Assembly (NCBI RefSeq): GCF_040958095.1
Contig: NC_091156.1
Span: 21,864,927 to 21,928,926 of the forward strand
Origin: Procambarus clarkii
Lineage: Eukaryota > Arthropoda > Malacostraca > Decapoda > Cambaridae
Direction of reading: 5' to 3'
DNA length: 64,000 nucleotides
Of the stretch, positions 45,023 to 54,949 are shown in pieces. Each line of letters begins with the position of its first letter. Within the stretch, counting starts at the first letter, position 1. The notes beneath the pieces are model-generated. The model was not told the origin of the DNA, did not search any database, and saw nothing but the letters and a program-made list of their open reading frames with translations. A program made the position numbers and the translations under genes.

Positions 45023-46283
45023 GCACCGCCTTGACCACTGTCTACGTGAATGTGAACACCTGAGAGACATTAGGAATATGTGTAGAATAATAAACCCCAC
45101 ATTGTTTGAGTTAGGAAAACACTATTTGTCAAATATTGATACTGTTCTTAAAAGATTTTCACATTTTGCACCCGCAAGATAACGTAAGCTTTTAAGGGTT
45201 GACAGATGTTAATCTTCTTGTTTGAGGAGCTGTTCACTTGAAACAGTTAAGCAAGTCCCAGCTGTGTCTGGGTACAAGTGACAGGATGAACAACCCAGCG
45301 GGTTTTCTTCCTATTGGGGAGTGTTGTACATGCTGCTATGGCGGTATGTCCACTCACAGGATGAGTGGCGCTGCCCAATACTGTCACTATGGCGGTGTGT
45401 TCACTCACAGGATGAGTGGCGCTGCCCAATACTGTCACTATGGCGGTGTGTCCACTCACAGGATGAGTGGCGCTGCCCAATACTGTCACTATGGCGATGT
45501 GTCCGCTCACAGGATGAGTGGCGCTGCCCAATACTGTCACTATGGCGGTGTGTCCACTCACAGGATGAGTGGCGCTGCCCAATACTGTCACTATGGCGGT
45601 GTGTTCACTCACAGGATGAGTGGCGCTGCCCAATACTGTCACTATGGCGGTGTGTCCGCTCACAGGATGAGTGGCGCTGCCCAATACTGTCACTATGGCG
45701 GTGTGTTCACTCACAGGATGAGTGGCGCTGCCCAATACTGTCACTATGGCGGAGTGTCCACTCACAGGATGAGTGGCGCTGCCCAATACTGTCACCATGC
45801 CGGTGTGTCCACTCACAGGATGAGTGCTGCTGCCCAATACTGTCACTATGGCGGTGTGTCCACTCACAAGATGAGTGGCACTGCCCAATACTGTCACTAT
45901 GGCGGTGTGTCCACTCACAAGATGAGTGGCGCTGCCCAATACTGTCACTATGGCGGTGTGTCCACTCACAGGATGAGTGGCGCTGCCCAATACTGTCACT
46001 ATGGTGGCGTGTCCACTCACAAGATGAGTGGCGCTGCCCAATACTGTCACTATGGCGGTGTGTCCACTCACAGGATGAGTGGCGCTGCCCAATACTGTCA
46101 CTATGGCGGTGTGTCCACTCACAGGATGAGTGGCGCTGCCCAATACTGTCACTATGGCGGTGTGTCCACTCACAAGATGGGTGGCGCTGCCCAATACTGT
46201 CACTATGGCGGTGTGTCCACTCACAGGATGAGTGGCACTGCCCAATAAACTCGCCCCTCGGGGCAAAATTTAAAAAAAAAAAT
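45023..46283 (+). mobile_element. 5'-truncated LINE 3' end carrying a minisatellite
   Basis: A 1,261 bp insertion in the left LTR, flanked by an 8 bp duplication (tggcagcg). It begins with a LINE ORF2 C-terminal tail: 'RHRLDHCLRECEHLRDIRNM' and 'LFELGKHYLSNIDTVLKRFS', with its stop at about 45180-45182. The 3' UTR follows, containing an 18-copy 51 bp array, and it ends in an A-rich tail (46264-46282). The Cys/His spacing matches the last domain of I-type LINE ORF2. The first codons of this open frame (from 44982) belong to the LTR, not the LINE. Confidence 0.8.
45337..46245. repeat. 51 bp minisatellite, about 18 copies
   Basis: Unit of 51 bp containing 'tgtcactatggcggtgtgtc' and 'cactcacaggatgagtggcg'. 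Open in two forward frames (336 and 394 codons) and one reverse frame (339). It lies between a LINE stop codon and the LINE's A tail, so it is 3' UTR rather than coding. Confidence 0.96.
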
Positions 46284-46291
46284 TGGCAGCG

Positions 46292-46390
46292 TCCAAGCTT
46301 GGCGGGCGTCCTATACGATCTGTTGTTTACCTTCTCTCAGGTGTATGAAACATTGCACGTACAAACGGATGGCGCCGTTTGCTATGAACA
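46292..46390 (-). repeat. Left (3') LTR, second segment
   Basis: Continues the LTR after the LINE insertion ('tccaagcttggcgggcgtcc' to 'gctatgaaca'). Matches 54450-54545. Confidence 0.88.
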
Positions 46391-46436
46391 TTTATTTATT
46401 TATTTATTTATTTATGTATTTATTTATATACATTGT
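46391..46436. repeat. (TTTA)n microsatellite
   Basis: tttatttattta run interrupted by 'tgta'. It lies where the element's polypurine tract would be expected; none is visible. Confidence 0.92.
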
Positions 46437-46582
46437 GGGTTAACTAATGAAATGATAAAAAAAAGTGAGAGAAACTGTACTACAAAGTTACAAAATATTG
46501 AATGAGAGATCTGCATTATTCAAACAATATTAAATTTAGTTTAGCATAACAAGTAAATACTTTTCATTACATAGGAACACAA

Positions 46583-47093
46583 TTAATCATCAAATCGTGT
46601 AGGGCGTTTAACATGACGTTTAGGACGAGAGTCCTTAAACACAAGAATATCCCTTGATAATTTTTTTGTTGAGTTATAATTAATTTGGTCTTTATTGTTT
46701 GTACGACTTTGCGCTTCATAATTTTTTACACTAGTTGGAATCACTTTGAAATATGCCATATTACGTGTTATACTATGATCTCTATTACTAGCTGTTACCA
46801 TAGTTCCTTTTACACTAATCACTTTATATGGTTTTGTATCATACGGCATATCTAGCTTTCCCTCTTTTTTTCTTTTTAACGAGAACAGTATCTCCAACCT
46901 TTATGAATTGTTCCTTTGCACGTTGATCATGAGCAATTTTCATTTTGCCCTTGATTAGTGCATCCTTCTGAGCGAGACGTTTATCCGTTACCTCGGCTGG
47001 CATGACAGGTAGTGTGAGCCTCATAGGACGTCCAAATAAAAGTTCGCCGGGCGACTTGCCCAGTGTTCCATGTGGAACTACCGTACTCCACAA
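46583..47093 (-). pseudogene. Gypsy integrase C-terminal remnant
   Basis: Two overlapping frames. 46839-47093 carries 'HGTLGKSPGELLFGRPMRLT' and 'AKEQFIKVGDTVLVKKK', the post-catalytic integrase region. 46583-46897 carries 'YDTKPYKVISVKGTMVTASN', a GPY/F-like module, ending 'RPKRHVKRPTRFDD'. A single frameshift lies near the Lys-rich run at about 46870 (poly-T on the plus strand). The catalytic D,D35E domain is absent: the frame starts just after it, at the deletion junction near 47090. Confidence 0.82.
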
Positions 47094-48096
47094 GTGTTAT
47101 TACCTTCACTGTCACCTGAGACTGGTTGTAATAACATGTTGTCTTGTACATTATTAACATTCTGGATGTGAGGTGCAATATTGTGTTTGTCACCTCGACC
47201 CCTATGACCTGACCCTCGTACAGTGCTTTTATTCACTGACTGTGGTTTCTTTAGTGTGGAACGACACATAGCACCAAAATGACCAAGTTTTCCACACTCA
47301 TAACACTTCTTACCTTGAGCAGGACAAACATTATCTTGGTGCGGGTAGTCTCCTCCACTATTGTAACATTTATTGTTGACAACCTCTGATGTGAGTCGTT
47401 GTGACTGCTTGAGTCTTGTTCCATGACTCCAGGTGTGATGTGGTTCTCGGCTCAAAGTGCTGTTGGGTTTGTCACCTCCTATGATCACGGTGTCCTCCCT
47501 GAACCTTACGTACCTCATCACTGTTAGTAAAAGTGGCAGAACCGTTGTTGGCACTGCACTCCATGACACGAGCATCACGTGCAGCATCTTCCATTCGACG
47601 AGCCATACCCAGTATCTTGGTAAGAGAACTGTCATCATCAACAAGTTCTAGAGCTCTTCGACGGAGACGTGTAGATGTGCATGTTTCAATTATTTGCTGT
47701 TTGATTTCTTTGTCAACATCAGCAAACTCACAATGGGCTGCTAAACCCTGCAGACGTGTGTGGTATTGATCCACAGTTTCATTACAGAGTTGTCTGGCTC
47801 TCCTGAAATGCATAATTTCCATAGCAGTGTTTTGTCTACGTTTGAAAATGTTCAGTTAATTTGGCTTTGGCAGTGTCATAATCTTTGGCACCACCAGTGT
47901 CTTTCAGTGTGTCAAAGATGTCACAAACTCTATCACCTGCATAATGAAGTAGAAAGGCACGCTTTCTTTCAGCACTTTTGATGTCAGAAACTATCAACAA
48001 ATTTTCAAACCTTTTAAACCATTTGGTCTACCTCTGTGACAGGTTTGTCTGGTCACAGTCAGGATCAAATGCAGGAAACTGAGGTATATTTGTCAT
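47094..48096 (-). pseudogene. Gypsy gag with CCHC knuckles
   Basis: An ATG at 48096-48094 opens 'MTNIPQFPAFDPD', with an in-frame stop after about 22 codons. Other frames continue with 'SAERKRAFLLHYAGDRVCDI' (about 47970-47910) and the retrotransposon gag core 'CNETVDQYHTRLQGLAAHCE' (about 47785-47726), then 'LRRRALELVDDDSSLTKILG'. Two zinc knuckles follow in 47078-47644. The first (CYNSGGDYPHQDNVC) has Ser for its second Cys; the second (CYECGKLGHFGAMC) is intact. At least three frameshifts. The sequence jumps into integrase at about 47090. Confidence 0.85.
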
Positions 48097-48761
48097 TTTT
48101 GCTGTATAAATGTGAACTTTTCACTTTAATGTTCCTCAGAATTCTACACTTACTGTACTGTGTATGTTAGCTAAGAAGTCATGTGTAATTACTTTAATTT
48201 TGCAAAGTACACAAATATTTTAATGCTAAACTTCACAATAGTGCACAATACTCCAGCAACTGACTTCTTACCTAACTCCTTACCTTGTGTACATGTGGTG
48301 TTGTTCCAACTCACAGCTGCACAGCAGTTGGCACAGCAGTTGTTAGCAATGTTGTTTGATGAGTTTTAAGCACTGTCAACACAGCAGACAGTTCACAGCA
48401 TGAAGCATTGTGTAGCACAGAGCGTCGTTTTGTACACAGCATCGGTAGATATCACACAGCTTCCTCAGCACACAGCTTCCTCAGCACACAGCTCCAGTTA
48501 GCACAAAGCATCAGTCAGCACAAAGCTCCAGTTAGCACAAAGCATCAGTCAGCACAAAGCTCCAGTTAGCACAAAGCATCAGTCAGCACAAAGCTCCAGT
48601 TGGCACATAGAATTGCTAGCACACAGCGTTGGTCAGCACACAGCATTGGTTAGCACGCAGTATTGGTAAGCATTTGTATGGTGCTCACAGCACGGTTCCT
48701 CCTGGGCGAGACAGCATGCTTCTCTCTTGTGTTTTGAGCTGGGCAAGTACCCGCGTTCACA
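48097..48761 (-). other. Leader of the gypsy element
   Basis: About 660 nt between the primer-binding site and the gag start, rich in 'cagcaca' motifs. It includes the 34 bp repeat listed next. No coding motif. Confidence 0.6.
48465..48605. repeat. 34 bp tandem repeat, about 4 copies
   Basis: Alternating 'cacaaagctccagttag' and 'cacaaagcatcagtcag' half-units of 17 bp, within the gypsy leader. Confidence 0.88.
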
Positions 48762-48778
48762 GTTCATCCTCGTCGCCA
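48762..48778 (-). promoter_or_regulatory. Primer-binding site of the gypsy element
   Basis: The minus strand reads TGGCGACGAGGATGAAC one base after the LTR end (CACCACA). TGGCGACGAGGA-type sites are familiar from Ty3/gypsy elements. Confidence 0.75.
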
Positions 48779-48779
48779 G

Positions 48780-48891
48780 TGTGGTGTTCGGTGTTGTTGT
48801 GGAAGTCTTGGTTCTTGGGTTGATATAAAGCCATTGCTTGGTTGCCGACTTTAATACTTAGAATGATACATAACTGGCAGCGTCCAAGCTT
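48780..48891 (-). repeat. Right (5') LTR, first segment
   Basis: Starts tgtggtgttcgg and ends with gcgtccaagctt (48880-48891), which is duplicated with one change at 54444-54455. Confidence 0.88.
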
Positions 48892-49195
48892 CTTCTTCTT
48901 CTTCTTGATAGTAGGTGCCGTTTGCATGAAGGGTTTGTCCTCCCGATGACTGCACCAGTACACATGTTGGTAGAGGCGTTTATGGTGAAGATGATAAGAG
49001 TTTCAAAAGTGCTTGTTGCGTTGTGGTGTAGACAGAGGAGCGGCGACTAGAACAGAGGTGTGTGTTAGAGGGAGACTTGCCGCACTGTAGGACGGTGTGT
49101 TGTGTTTATGGCGTCAGCTGATCCTTGGTGCTGCGATGAGGCAGTTGTTTTCTGTGTTTAGCTGTTGGTGGCGCCAGGTATAAATGTGGCGCGGG

Positions 49196-49651
49196 TCAGA
49201 TGTGACCCAATTTGTTGGTCGATTGGAGATATTTAGCCAGTGCTTTGACTATTTGGTATTTTTCTTGTAACGAGTGGTCACCGCCTCCTAATATCTGCTC
49301 GATGGTAAAGGGTATGTTAAGTGAGATAAGTACTTGTTTGAAATTTACTCTGGCACTATAATGTCGGAAGCAGTGCAGGAGATAGTGTTCGACTGTTTCA
49401 GGCACCTGACAGTGGATGTAGAGTTCGTTGATGTCTGTTCTGTACTTAGAGCTGTGTGCTGCTAGTTTGGTGTGTCCCAGCCTTAATCTGGTCATCGCTA
49501 CATCAATTTCTCTGCTTTTATATCTGACATGTTTCCAAGTTTCTCCATTTCTTTTTAATGGACCCATAGTATAAGGGTGAGCATGACGTTTTCCATTTCG
49601 TCGCAAAATCTTGGGTGATGGTATTTTTGAAGGCTCCTTTACGTGCAACAT
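49196..49651 (-). pseudogene. LINE ORF2, C-terminal Cys/His tail
   Basis: 'VAMTRLRLGHTKLAAHSSKY' then 'CQVPETVEHYLLHCFRHYSA', the CX6HX4C tail that ends I- and Jockey-type ORF2. The stop lies at 49196-49198. About 300 bp of 3' UTR follows to the AAG-repeat tail. Confidence 0.85.
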
Positions 49652-50613
49652 GGGGAATTGGATGACGGGTAATGTGAGGTGTGTTGTGCATTGCTTTGGC
49701 TAGTTGATCTACTAGTTCATTATGGAGAATACCACAATGCGCTGGCACCCATTGGATAGAGGTATCATAACCGTTCAATCGATGTTCATGAAGAAGTTGA
49801 AGACGTGGGTAAACAAACTCCTTGCACGTTGTTGAAGAGTACGTAATTGCTTGAATCGCACTCTTGGAGTCACTGCAGATTGTAAATGTCCCGATTGGTA
49901 ATGTGATTATTTGGAGAGCTTGATATAAGGCATATAATTCAGCTGTGAAAACAGATAGTTGGTTTGGTAACCGCCATCCCTGCTTGAGATGGTATTCCGG
50001 TATCCATACAGCGCTAGTGACCGAGGGTACGTTGTTCTTGATGATGCGAGATCCATCTGTATAAATCGCTGTGGTATTTGGGTAGCAATTTTTCATTGTT
50101 GAGAGAAAGACTGAGGCTATGGCTGAGTTTGGTGCAGACTTTGGAATGTTGTCTTCGAGTTGTATTGCTGTATTAGGAGTTGTATAAAGCCAGGGTGGAA
50201 TAGGGGGAACAGTAAGTTGGGTTTCCGAGTTTTGGAGTAGAGAGAGGTCTATATTGAGGTTATTTGTAGCCCGTGTGAGGAAAGGTTGTGAGTGATTGGT
50301 TGGGAAGCGGGGGTTATGTGGGTTAACTGTTGGGTTAATTTTTGATCTGTATGGGTGTGTCTGGTGAGCAGTGGTACAGAGTAACAGATAGTTGGCACAC
50401 ATTATGTCTCGTCTGGTGGCTAGGCTTGTGAGGCCCGTTTCCCCGTAAAGACCGAGGATAGTAGTGGAACGCATTGTGCCACATATAAGTCGCATGGCAT
50501 TGTTTTGTATGACCTCTAGGCTCTGTAGGTTAGTGGGCGCCGCCGACGCATATGCTTGGCAACAATAGTCTAGTTGGCTGCGAATGTAGGTTGTATAGAA
50601 ACGGAGCAGGATT
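49518..50613 (-). pseudogene. LINE ORF2, connection and RNase H domain
   Basis: From 50495 the frame gives the connection ('MRLICGTMRSTTILGLYGET'), then RNase H. 'AIYTDGSRI' supplies the first Asp, 'FTAELYALYQAL' the Glu, 'TICSDSKSAIQAI' the second Asp, and 'IQWVPAHCGILHNELVDQLA' the His and last Asp. All catalytic positions look intact. The stretch 50496-50613 is coding in another frame (frameshift). A further frameshift at about 49640 leads to the C-terminal tail. Confidence 0.88.
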
Positions 50614-52176
50614 TTATGGTGTGCTCCCCAGGTGGTGCCAGTGAGGGCTTTCAGTATGGCGAGTCGGGGGTTGTGTCGTCTGTTTAAGGTGTTGAATGTG
50701 TGCTTTCCAGGTAAGTGAGGGCGAGTCTAAGTGCATGCCAAGGTATTTATGTTCTCGTACGTGTTGGATGGGAGTGTTGTGTATTGTGAGGGTGGGTAGA
50801 TGAACAAGTCTTTTTTTAGTGAAAATTTGATAATAGGTTTTGGTAGTACTAACTTGAAGGCCCCATTGTTGTGTCCAATCTATGAGGTGATCAAGTGCTG
50901 TTTGCATTGTTGAGACTGTATTAGGTAAGGCGTTGTCTGAATAATACAGTGTTAAGCCGTCGGCGTACGCCGAGAGGTGAACAGGATGGGTGTTAGGCAA
51001 ATCTGCTAAGAATGCAGCAAAAAGGGTTGGGCTTAGTATGGAGCCTTGTGGGACACCCGTTTGTATTGGGATGTCATCGGAAAACTCGCCTTGTATATAG
51101 ACTTTAGAGGTCCTGTTCGTAAGATAGGATTTTAACCATAAAAGTAATCTTCCCTGTACGCCTAAACACGCAAGCTTTGCGAGGAGGCAAGTATGAGGAA
51201 TGCTATCAAAAGCTCCTTTGAGGTCTAAGTAGAGAACAATACAAAATTTGCTGCTTCTGAGGGAGGTGCGGATTTCATGTTCAAGGCAAAGTATTTGATC
51301 GAGTGTGGAGCATTGCGGTCGAAATCCAGCTTGGAGTGACGGTATAATATTAGTATATTCTAGGTACCATTGGAGGCGAGTATGTACTAGCCTTTCCATG
51401 ACTTTACTGAGACATGATAGTAGGGAAATAGGTCTATATGACGCAGGTTGGGATGGGTCTTTTCCTGGTTTAAGGAACGGAAGAATAATACTGGTCTGCC
51501 ATTGTGAGGGAATATTTCTGCGAGTCCAGCATAGGTTGTAATAGTTTAGGAGAGCACTATGTGCAGTTGATGGAAGATGTTTAACGAGTTCATATGGAAT
51601 TCCATCTTCTCCAGGTGCCTTGCCAAGAGGTAGGCGGGTTAAGGCTAATTGTAGCTCGCTTAAGGTGTGCGAGGCCGACGACGCACACCTTATTCGACGT
51701 ATTCTTATTCGGTTGTCGACGCCGGGCATGGGTAGCAGTATGGCACGGTCAATTTCTTGTCTGAGGGGGAGTTCTTGGGCATGAAAGAAGGGTGTTGAGA
51801 GGGTAACTTTAAGACATTCAGCAAGAACATTTGCACGCTCCTGAGGTGTTTGACAGAGTGAACCGTTGATCATCAGGGGAAACGAAGGGAATGTTGGGCG
51901 ACCTTTAATGCTGTTAAATGTAGCCCAGACTTTTGAATGTGGCGTAGTGGGTGTGAGGCTATCACAAAATTTTGCCCATGATGCTCGTTTTGCTGACAGT
52001 ATGGTTGTGTTGGCTTCTGCTGTAGCCCGCCGGAGATTAACCCAGTTCTGTAGGGAGGGTTGACGTCTTTGTTTTTGTATGGCTCGTCGGCGTAAAGCGA
52101 CTGTTCGTGCACATTCCGCGTTCCACCACGGTTTAAGTGGTTTGTTGGACCTATGTCCTGAAGTTTTCTTAAGCAT
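50614..52176 (-). pseudogene. LINE ORF2, reverse transcriptase domain
   Basis: A 520-codon open stretch with the full RT order. 'LPLGKAPGEDGIPYELVKHL' is at 182-201 and 'ASYRPISLLSCLSKVMERLV' at 245-264. Palm A is 'VLYLDLKGAFDS' with catalytic D318; 'TGVPQGSILSPTLF' is at 373-386. The palm C box reads Y404-A-D406-G407 where active enzymes have two adjacent Asp; the Gly codon is GGC at 50958-50956. The thumb follows ('HKYLGMHLDSPSLTWKAHI') before a frameshift at about 50650. Retained length suggests recent loss, apart from the active-site change. Confidence 0.9.
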
Positions 52177-52184
52177 TTGGGTGG

Positions 52185-53041
52185 CTGCAGAATTTATGGC
52201 CGAGGTGAATGTGGACAGTCGCGTGTTGGGGTCTACATCGTCTGTATCTGGGAGACAGACAGTATCAGCCCATTTTTTCTTATCTAGTTTCGTAATGTTC
52301 CACTTAGGGAGCGTTAGGGGGTGGGTTGGTGGCTGAAAGTTAGTAAATTTTATAATGAGGGGTTTGTGGTCACTACCAATATCTGGTCCAGTATGAAACT
52401 GTAGTTCATGTTGAAAGTGTGCGGAGCCAAAACAGATGTCCAGTGAGGCTTCATAATTGGTTAAAGTAGGTTGTAGTTAAAGTAGGTTGTAGTTAAAGTA
52501 GGTTGTAGTTAAAGTAGGTTGGAAGGTAGGGCGGCGAAAGAAGAATATCTGGTGTAGTGTCTCAGTAGTTATATAAATCGGTGCCTGCAGTATTCTGGGC
52601 ACCTCTACTCCATGTGGGGTGGTTGGCATTGAGATCACCTGTAACAATGATCAGTTGCCGTAATTGGTTTAGATAGAATTCTAGTTCATTTAAACTTATT
52701 GTGCCACCAGGGTTGTATATACCCAGAAAGGATATGTGTGTACCATTGTAGGGTATTAGGCATGCTAAAATTTCTAGTTTACCATTCACGAAATGTGTAA
52801 GCGTTACAGGTTTACATGTCATGTTACTCCGTGTTAGGAGGAAAATACCACCACCCATACGGTTTGGTCTGTCCAGTCTCTGCATCTGAAAGTTTTTAAA
52901 AATAGGATTTTGTTTGGGAGTGAGCCAGGATTCGGTTATGAAAGCTAAGTCCGGTTTGGATGAGTAAAGAAATTGTTTAAGTTCTGTGAGAGATGTTTTA
53001 ATGCTTTTTGCGTTCCAAGTCATGAAGGTTAGGGGAGCCAT
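52185..53041 (-). pseudogene. LINE ORF2, AP endonuclease domain
   Basis: ORF2 begins at 53041 with 'MAPLTFMTWNAKSIKTSLTE' (the N of the active site). Then come 'LAFITESWLT' (catalytic E), 'GGGIFLLTR' and 'IVTGDLNANHPTWSRG' (D and N). The frame stops at 52562 after 'DLYNY'. The other frame continues 'TLHQIFFFRRPTFQPTL' and, beyond a 16 bp repeat expansion, 'HTGPDIGSDHKPLIIKF' (the SDH motif, about 52400-52350). One frameshift, plus an expansion that adds a stop. Motifs for a typical APE domain are otherwise present. Confidence 0.85.
52466..52527. repeat. 16 bp repeat expanded inside LINE ORF2
   Basis: About four copies of taaagtaggttgtagt, the last diverging to 'taaagtaggttggaag'. The extra three copies total 48 bp, keeping phase, but each repeat set adds TAA stops in the coding frame. 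Confidence 0.9.
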
Positions 53042-54376
53042 TTAGGATGTGTGGGTTATGGATGTGTCTGTTTTCCTTGGCATGCCAGTCGTAGTACGTG
53101 TTGGATACCTAGATGTGGATGTGGGCTGTGTCTTACTCTTCGTACTGGCGGTTTGGGTTTGTGGCAAGTCAGCCTGGGGAATGATTTTGGTAAGGCGTGC
53201 TAGGGAGTTATTTATGAGTTTTTCTATCATCTGTGCAAACAATGTGTGTCTAGCAATGGTGGCTTTGTTTGGGCGGATGTCAGTGTCTGTAGCTGTTGAT
53301 GGGATGTCTTTTGGGTCAGCCTCAGGGGTGGGTTGTGTTACTTGTGTAAAGAATTTAGTTAGAAGTCGGTCCAGCGTCTTTTCTAGTGCATTTTCGATGC
53401 GTGTGACAAAAGTTTCAACAAGATCCTTTTCAATGCGAGTGACAAGAGTTTCAACAAGATCAGGATTCAGTTGTGCATTTTGTGAGAGATGGTTGGACCC
53501 TTGGGTTGTGGGAGTGTCGGTGACAGATATATCAGGTACAAGCAAAGGTTGTGTTTGAGTGTGAGGTAGTGTTTGATGATGGGCTGTTAGGTTGTTTCAG
53601 TGCACTACTGTATAGCAGGTTGTTGGTAGGGAGAACCTTAGTTTTTGCTGCTGCTGCTATGTATGAAGGACATTGTTTGAATGTAATGTCGTGGTCGCCA
53701 CCACAGTTTGAGCAGGTAAGTGTATCTGATGTACAATCTTGCGTGTAATGGGAACCAGAGCATTTCCCACATTTAATGTCTTTGGTGCAGCCTTTCCAGG
53801 TATGGTTAAAACCTTTACATTTAAGACACTGAGTGCGACGTGGTATATACACCTCTAGTTTATGGAGGAAGCCATTTAACCAAGTCCTCTCAGGGGGAAT
53901 GTAGTCTAGAAAGGTAAGCAGAGCAGTGCCTGTATCACTCAGTTCTCCGTTTGTTCTTCAGATAAATTTTTTGATTCCATGGATCGGGATGTCATGTGTC
54001 TCAAGTTGTGCTTTGATGTCGTCTACACTGATGTCTACCACATGTCGGATTACATATTTTGTTAATCGGTCCCCTAGTGGTTTGTAGCACTTGACTTTGT
54101 GGCCACAGATGTCAGTAATGTCTGAAAGCTTTAGTTCTTCGCCATGTTTGTGGTCCACTGTGATCAGGTTTTTCTGTTTATTTGGTCTCATATTGTGCAC
54201 GCTGATCCCGAATATCTTGGGAATGGCATTATATAAGATACTTTGTGCCCGGCTATTTCTAAACACATTTTCCTCTTCGCCATCAAAGGCAATGATGAAA
54301 GTTTGCAAATCAGAAGAACTTGGCCTACCTTGGTTGAGCGGTGGATGTTGATACTGAGGCCGCGTGGTGCCGGCAT
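53042..54376 (-). pseudogene. LINE ORF1 (gag-like, three zinc knuckles)
   Basis: A candidate ATG at 54376 opens 'MPAPRGLSINIHRSTK'. A frameshift at about 54335 moves into 'SSDLQTFIIAFDGEEENVFR', an RRM-like ORF1 region, to 'VDDIKAQLETHDIPIHGIKK' (stop at about 53958). Another frame then carries the knuckles CLKCKGFNHTWKGC, CGKCSGSHYTQDC and CSNCGGDHDITFKQC (53852-53690). A third frame (53545-53042) is a Gln/Thr-rich C-terminus with a duplicated 'DLVETxVTRIE' block. The stop TAA at 53044-53042 directly abuts the ORF2 ATG. At least three frameshifts. Confidence 0.8.
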
Positions 54377-54455
54377 GGTCTCTGTTTACCTCTGTAAGTT
54401 GGCGGCGTTTCGCCTCCAATCTGTTTGCCTTGCTGTGATGTTTGCGTCCCAGCTT

Positions 54456-54545
54456 GGCGGGCGTCCTGTACGCTCTGCTGTTTACCTCCTCTCTGGCGCA
54501 TGAAACGCCACGCGTACAAACGGATGGCGCCATTTGCTGTGAACA
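54456..54545 (-). repeat. Right (5') LTR, second segment
   Basis: 'ggcgggcgtcctgtacgctc' to 'catttgctgtgaaca'. Rejoins 48780-48891 to give a 202 bp LTR. Confidence 0.86.
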
Positions 54546-54949
54546 TGACGACACTCAGCACCGAGGACAGGGCACAGCACCCAGCACTGGACACGCTGTA
54601 TACACACACTCACATGAGTGCACATAGGCGAGTGCACACACACACACTCAACATATGCAGTCACTAGAGGCACGCGGCCAGCGGGGGTAAATCTTGTGAA
54701 TTACCCGTGGTAAGTGGAGTCATAAAGTGCTGGTGATGAGAGTGGAAGGTATCGGATATCTGCCTCGCCCTCCCCTCACCAGGAGGAGCAGAACAAGGAG
54801 GTGGAGGAGTAGGAGGAGGAGGACAAGGAGGAGCAGGAGTAGAAGTAGGAGGAAGAAAAGTTACTATTCACTTTACACAGCTTATTGAGCTTTGACCAAC
54901 ATTTGTATAAAGATGTGTTGAGCCAGAGTGACAAGCTGGAGTGTGGACG
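54546..54949. other. Flank with a 26 bp-motif relic and purine-rich tract
   Basis: 54556-54590 holds about 1.3 diverged units of the 44.7 kb 26 bp motif (cagcaccgaggacagggcac). 54778-54858 is an agg/gga-rich purine tract. No gene. Confidence 0.7.

Larger units (their letters stand above)
48892..54443 (-). mobile_element. Near full-length LINE with RNase H (I-type)
   Basis: A 5.55 kb minus-strand LINE inserted in the right LTR, flanked by a 12 bp target duplication (gcgtccaagctt / gcgtcccagctt). It has a short 5' UTR starting AAACATCACAGC, an ORF1 with three CCHC-type knuckles, and an ORF2 with AP endonuclease, RT, RNase H and a Cys/His tail. The 3' UTR ends in an AAG-repeat tail (48892-48906). 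RNase H after RT plus CCHC ORF1 points to the I group in the broad sense. It is inactive as it stands: several frameshifts, a repeat expansion in ORF2, and a changed RT active site. Confidence 0.9.
44920..54545 (-). mobile_element. Internally deleted Ty3/gypsy-type element with nested LINEs
   Basis: Minus-strand element with 202 bp LTRs. Each LTR is split by a LINE insertion: left 44920-45022 + 46292-46390, right 48780-48891 + 54456-54545. Removing the insertions gives two LTRs of identical length differing at roughly 26 positions by hand count (about 13%), so the element is old. Internal sequence (46391-48779) keeps a primer-binding site, gag and the integrase C-terminus; protease, RT, RNase H and most of integrase are deleted. 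LTR ends are TGTTCA...CACCACA on the minus strand. No clean target-site duplication is visible. Both flanks carry the 26 bp motif. Confidence 0.85.

Noticed and set aside
45238-46505. 336-394-codon proteins with a 17-residue period
   Set aside because: Open in three frames and located between a LINE stop codon and its A tail, so it is untranslated repeat.
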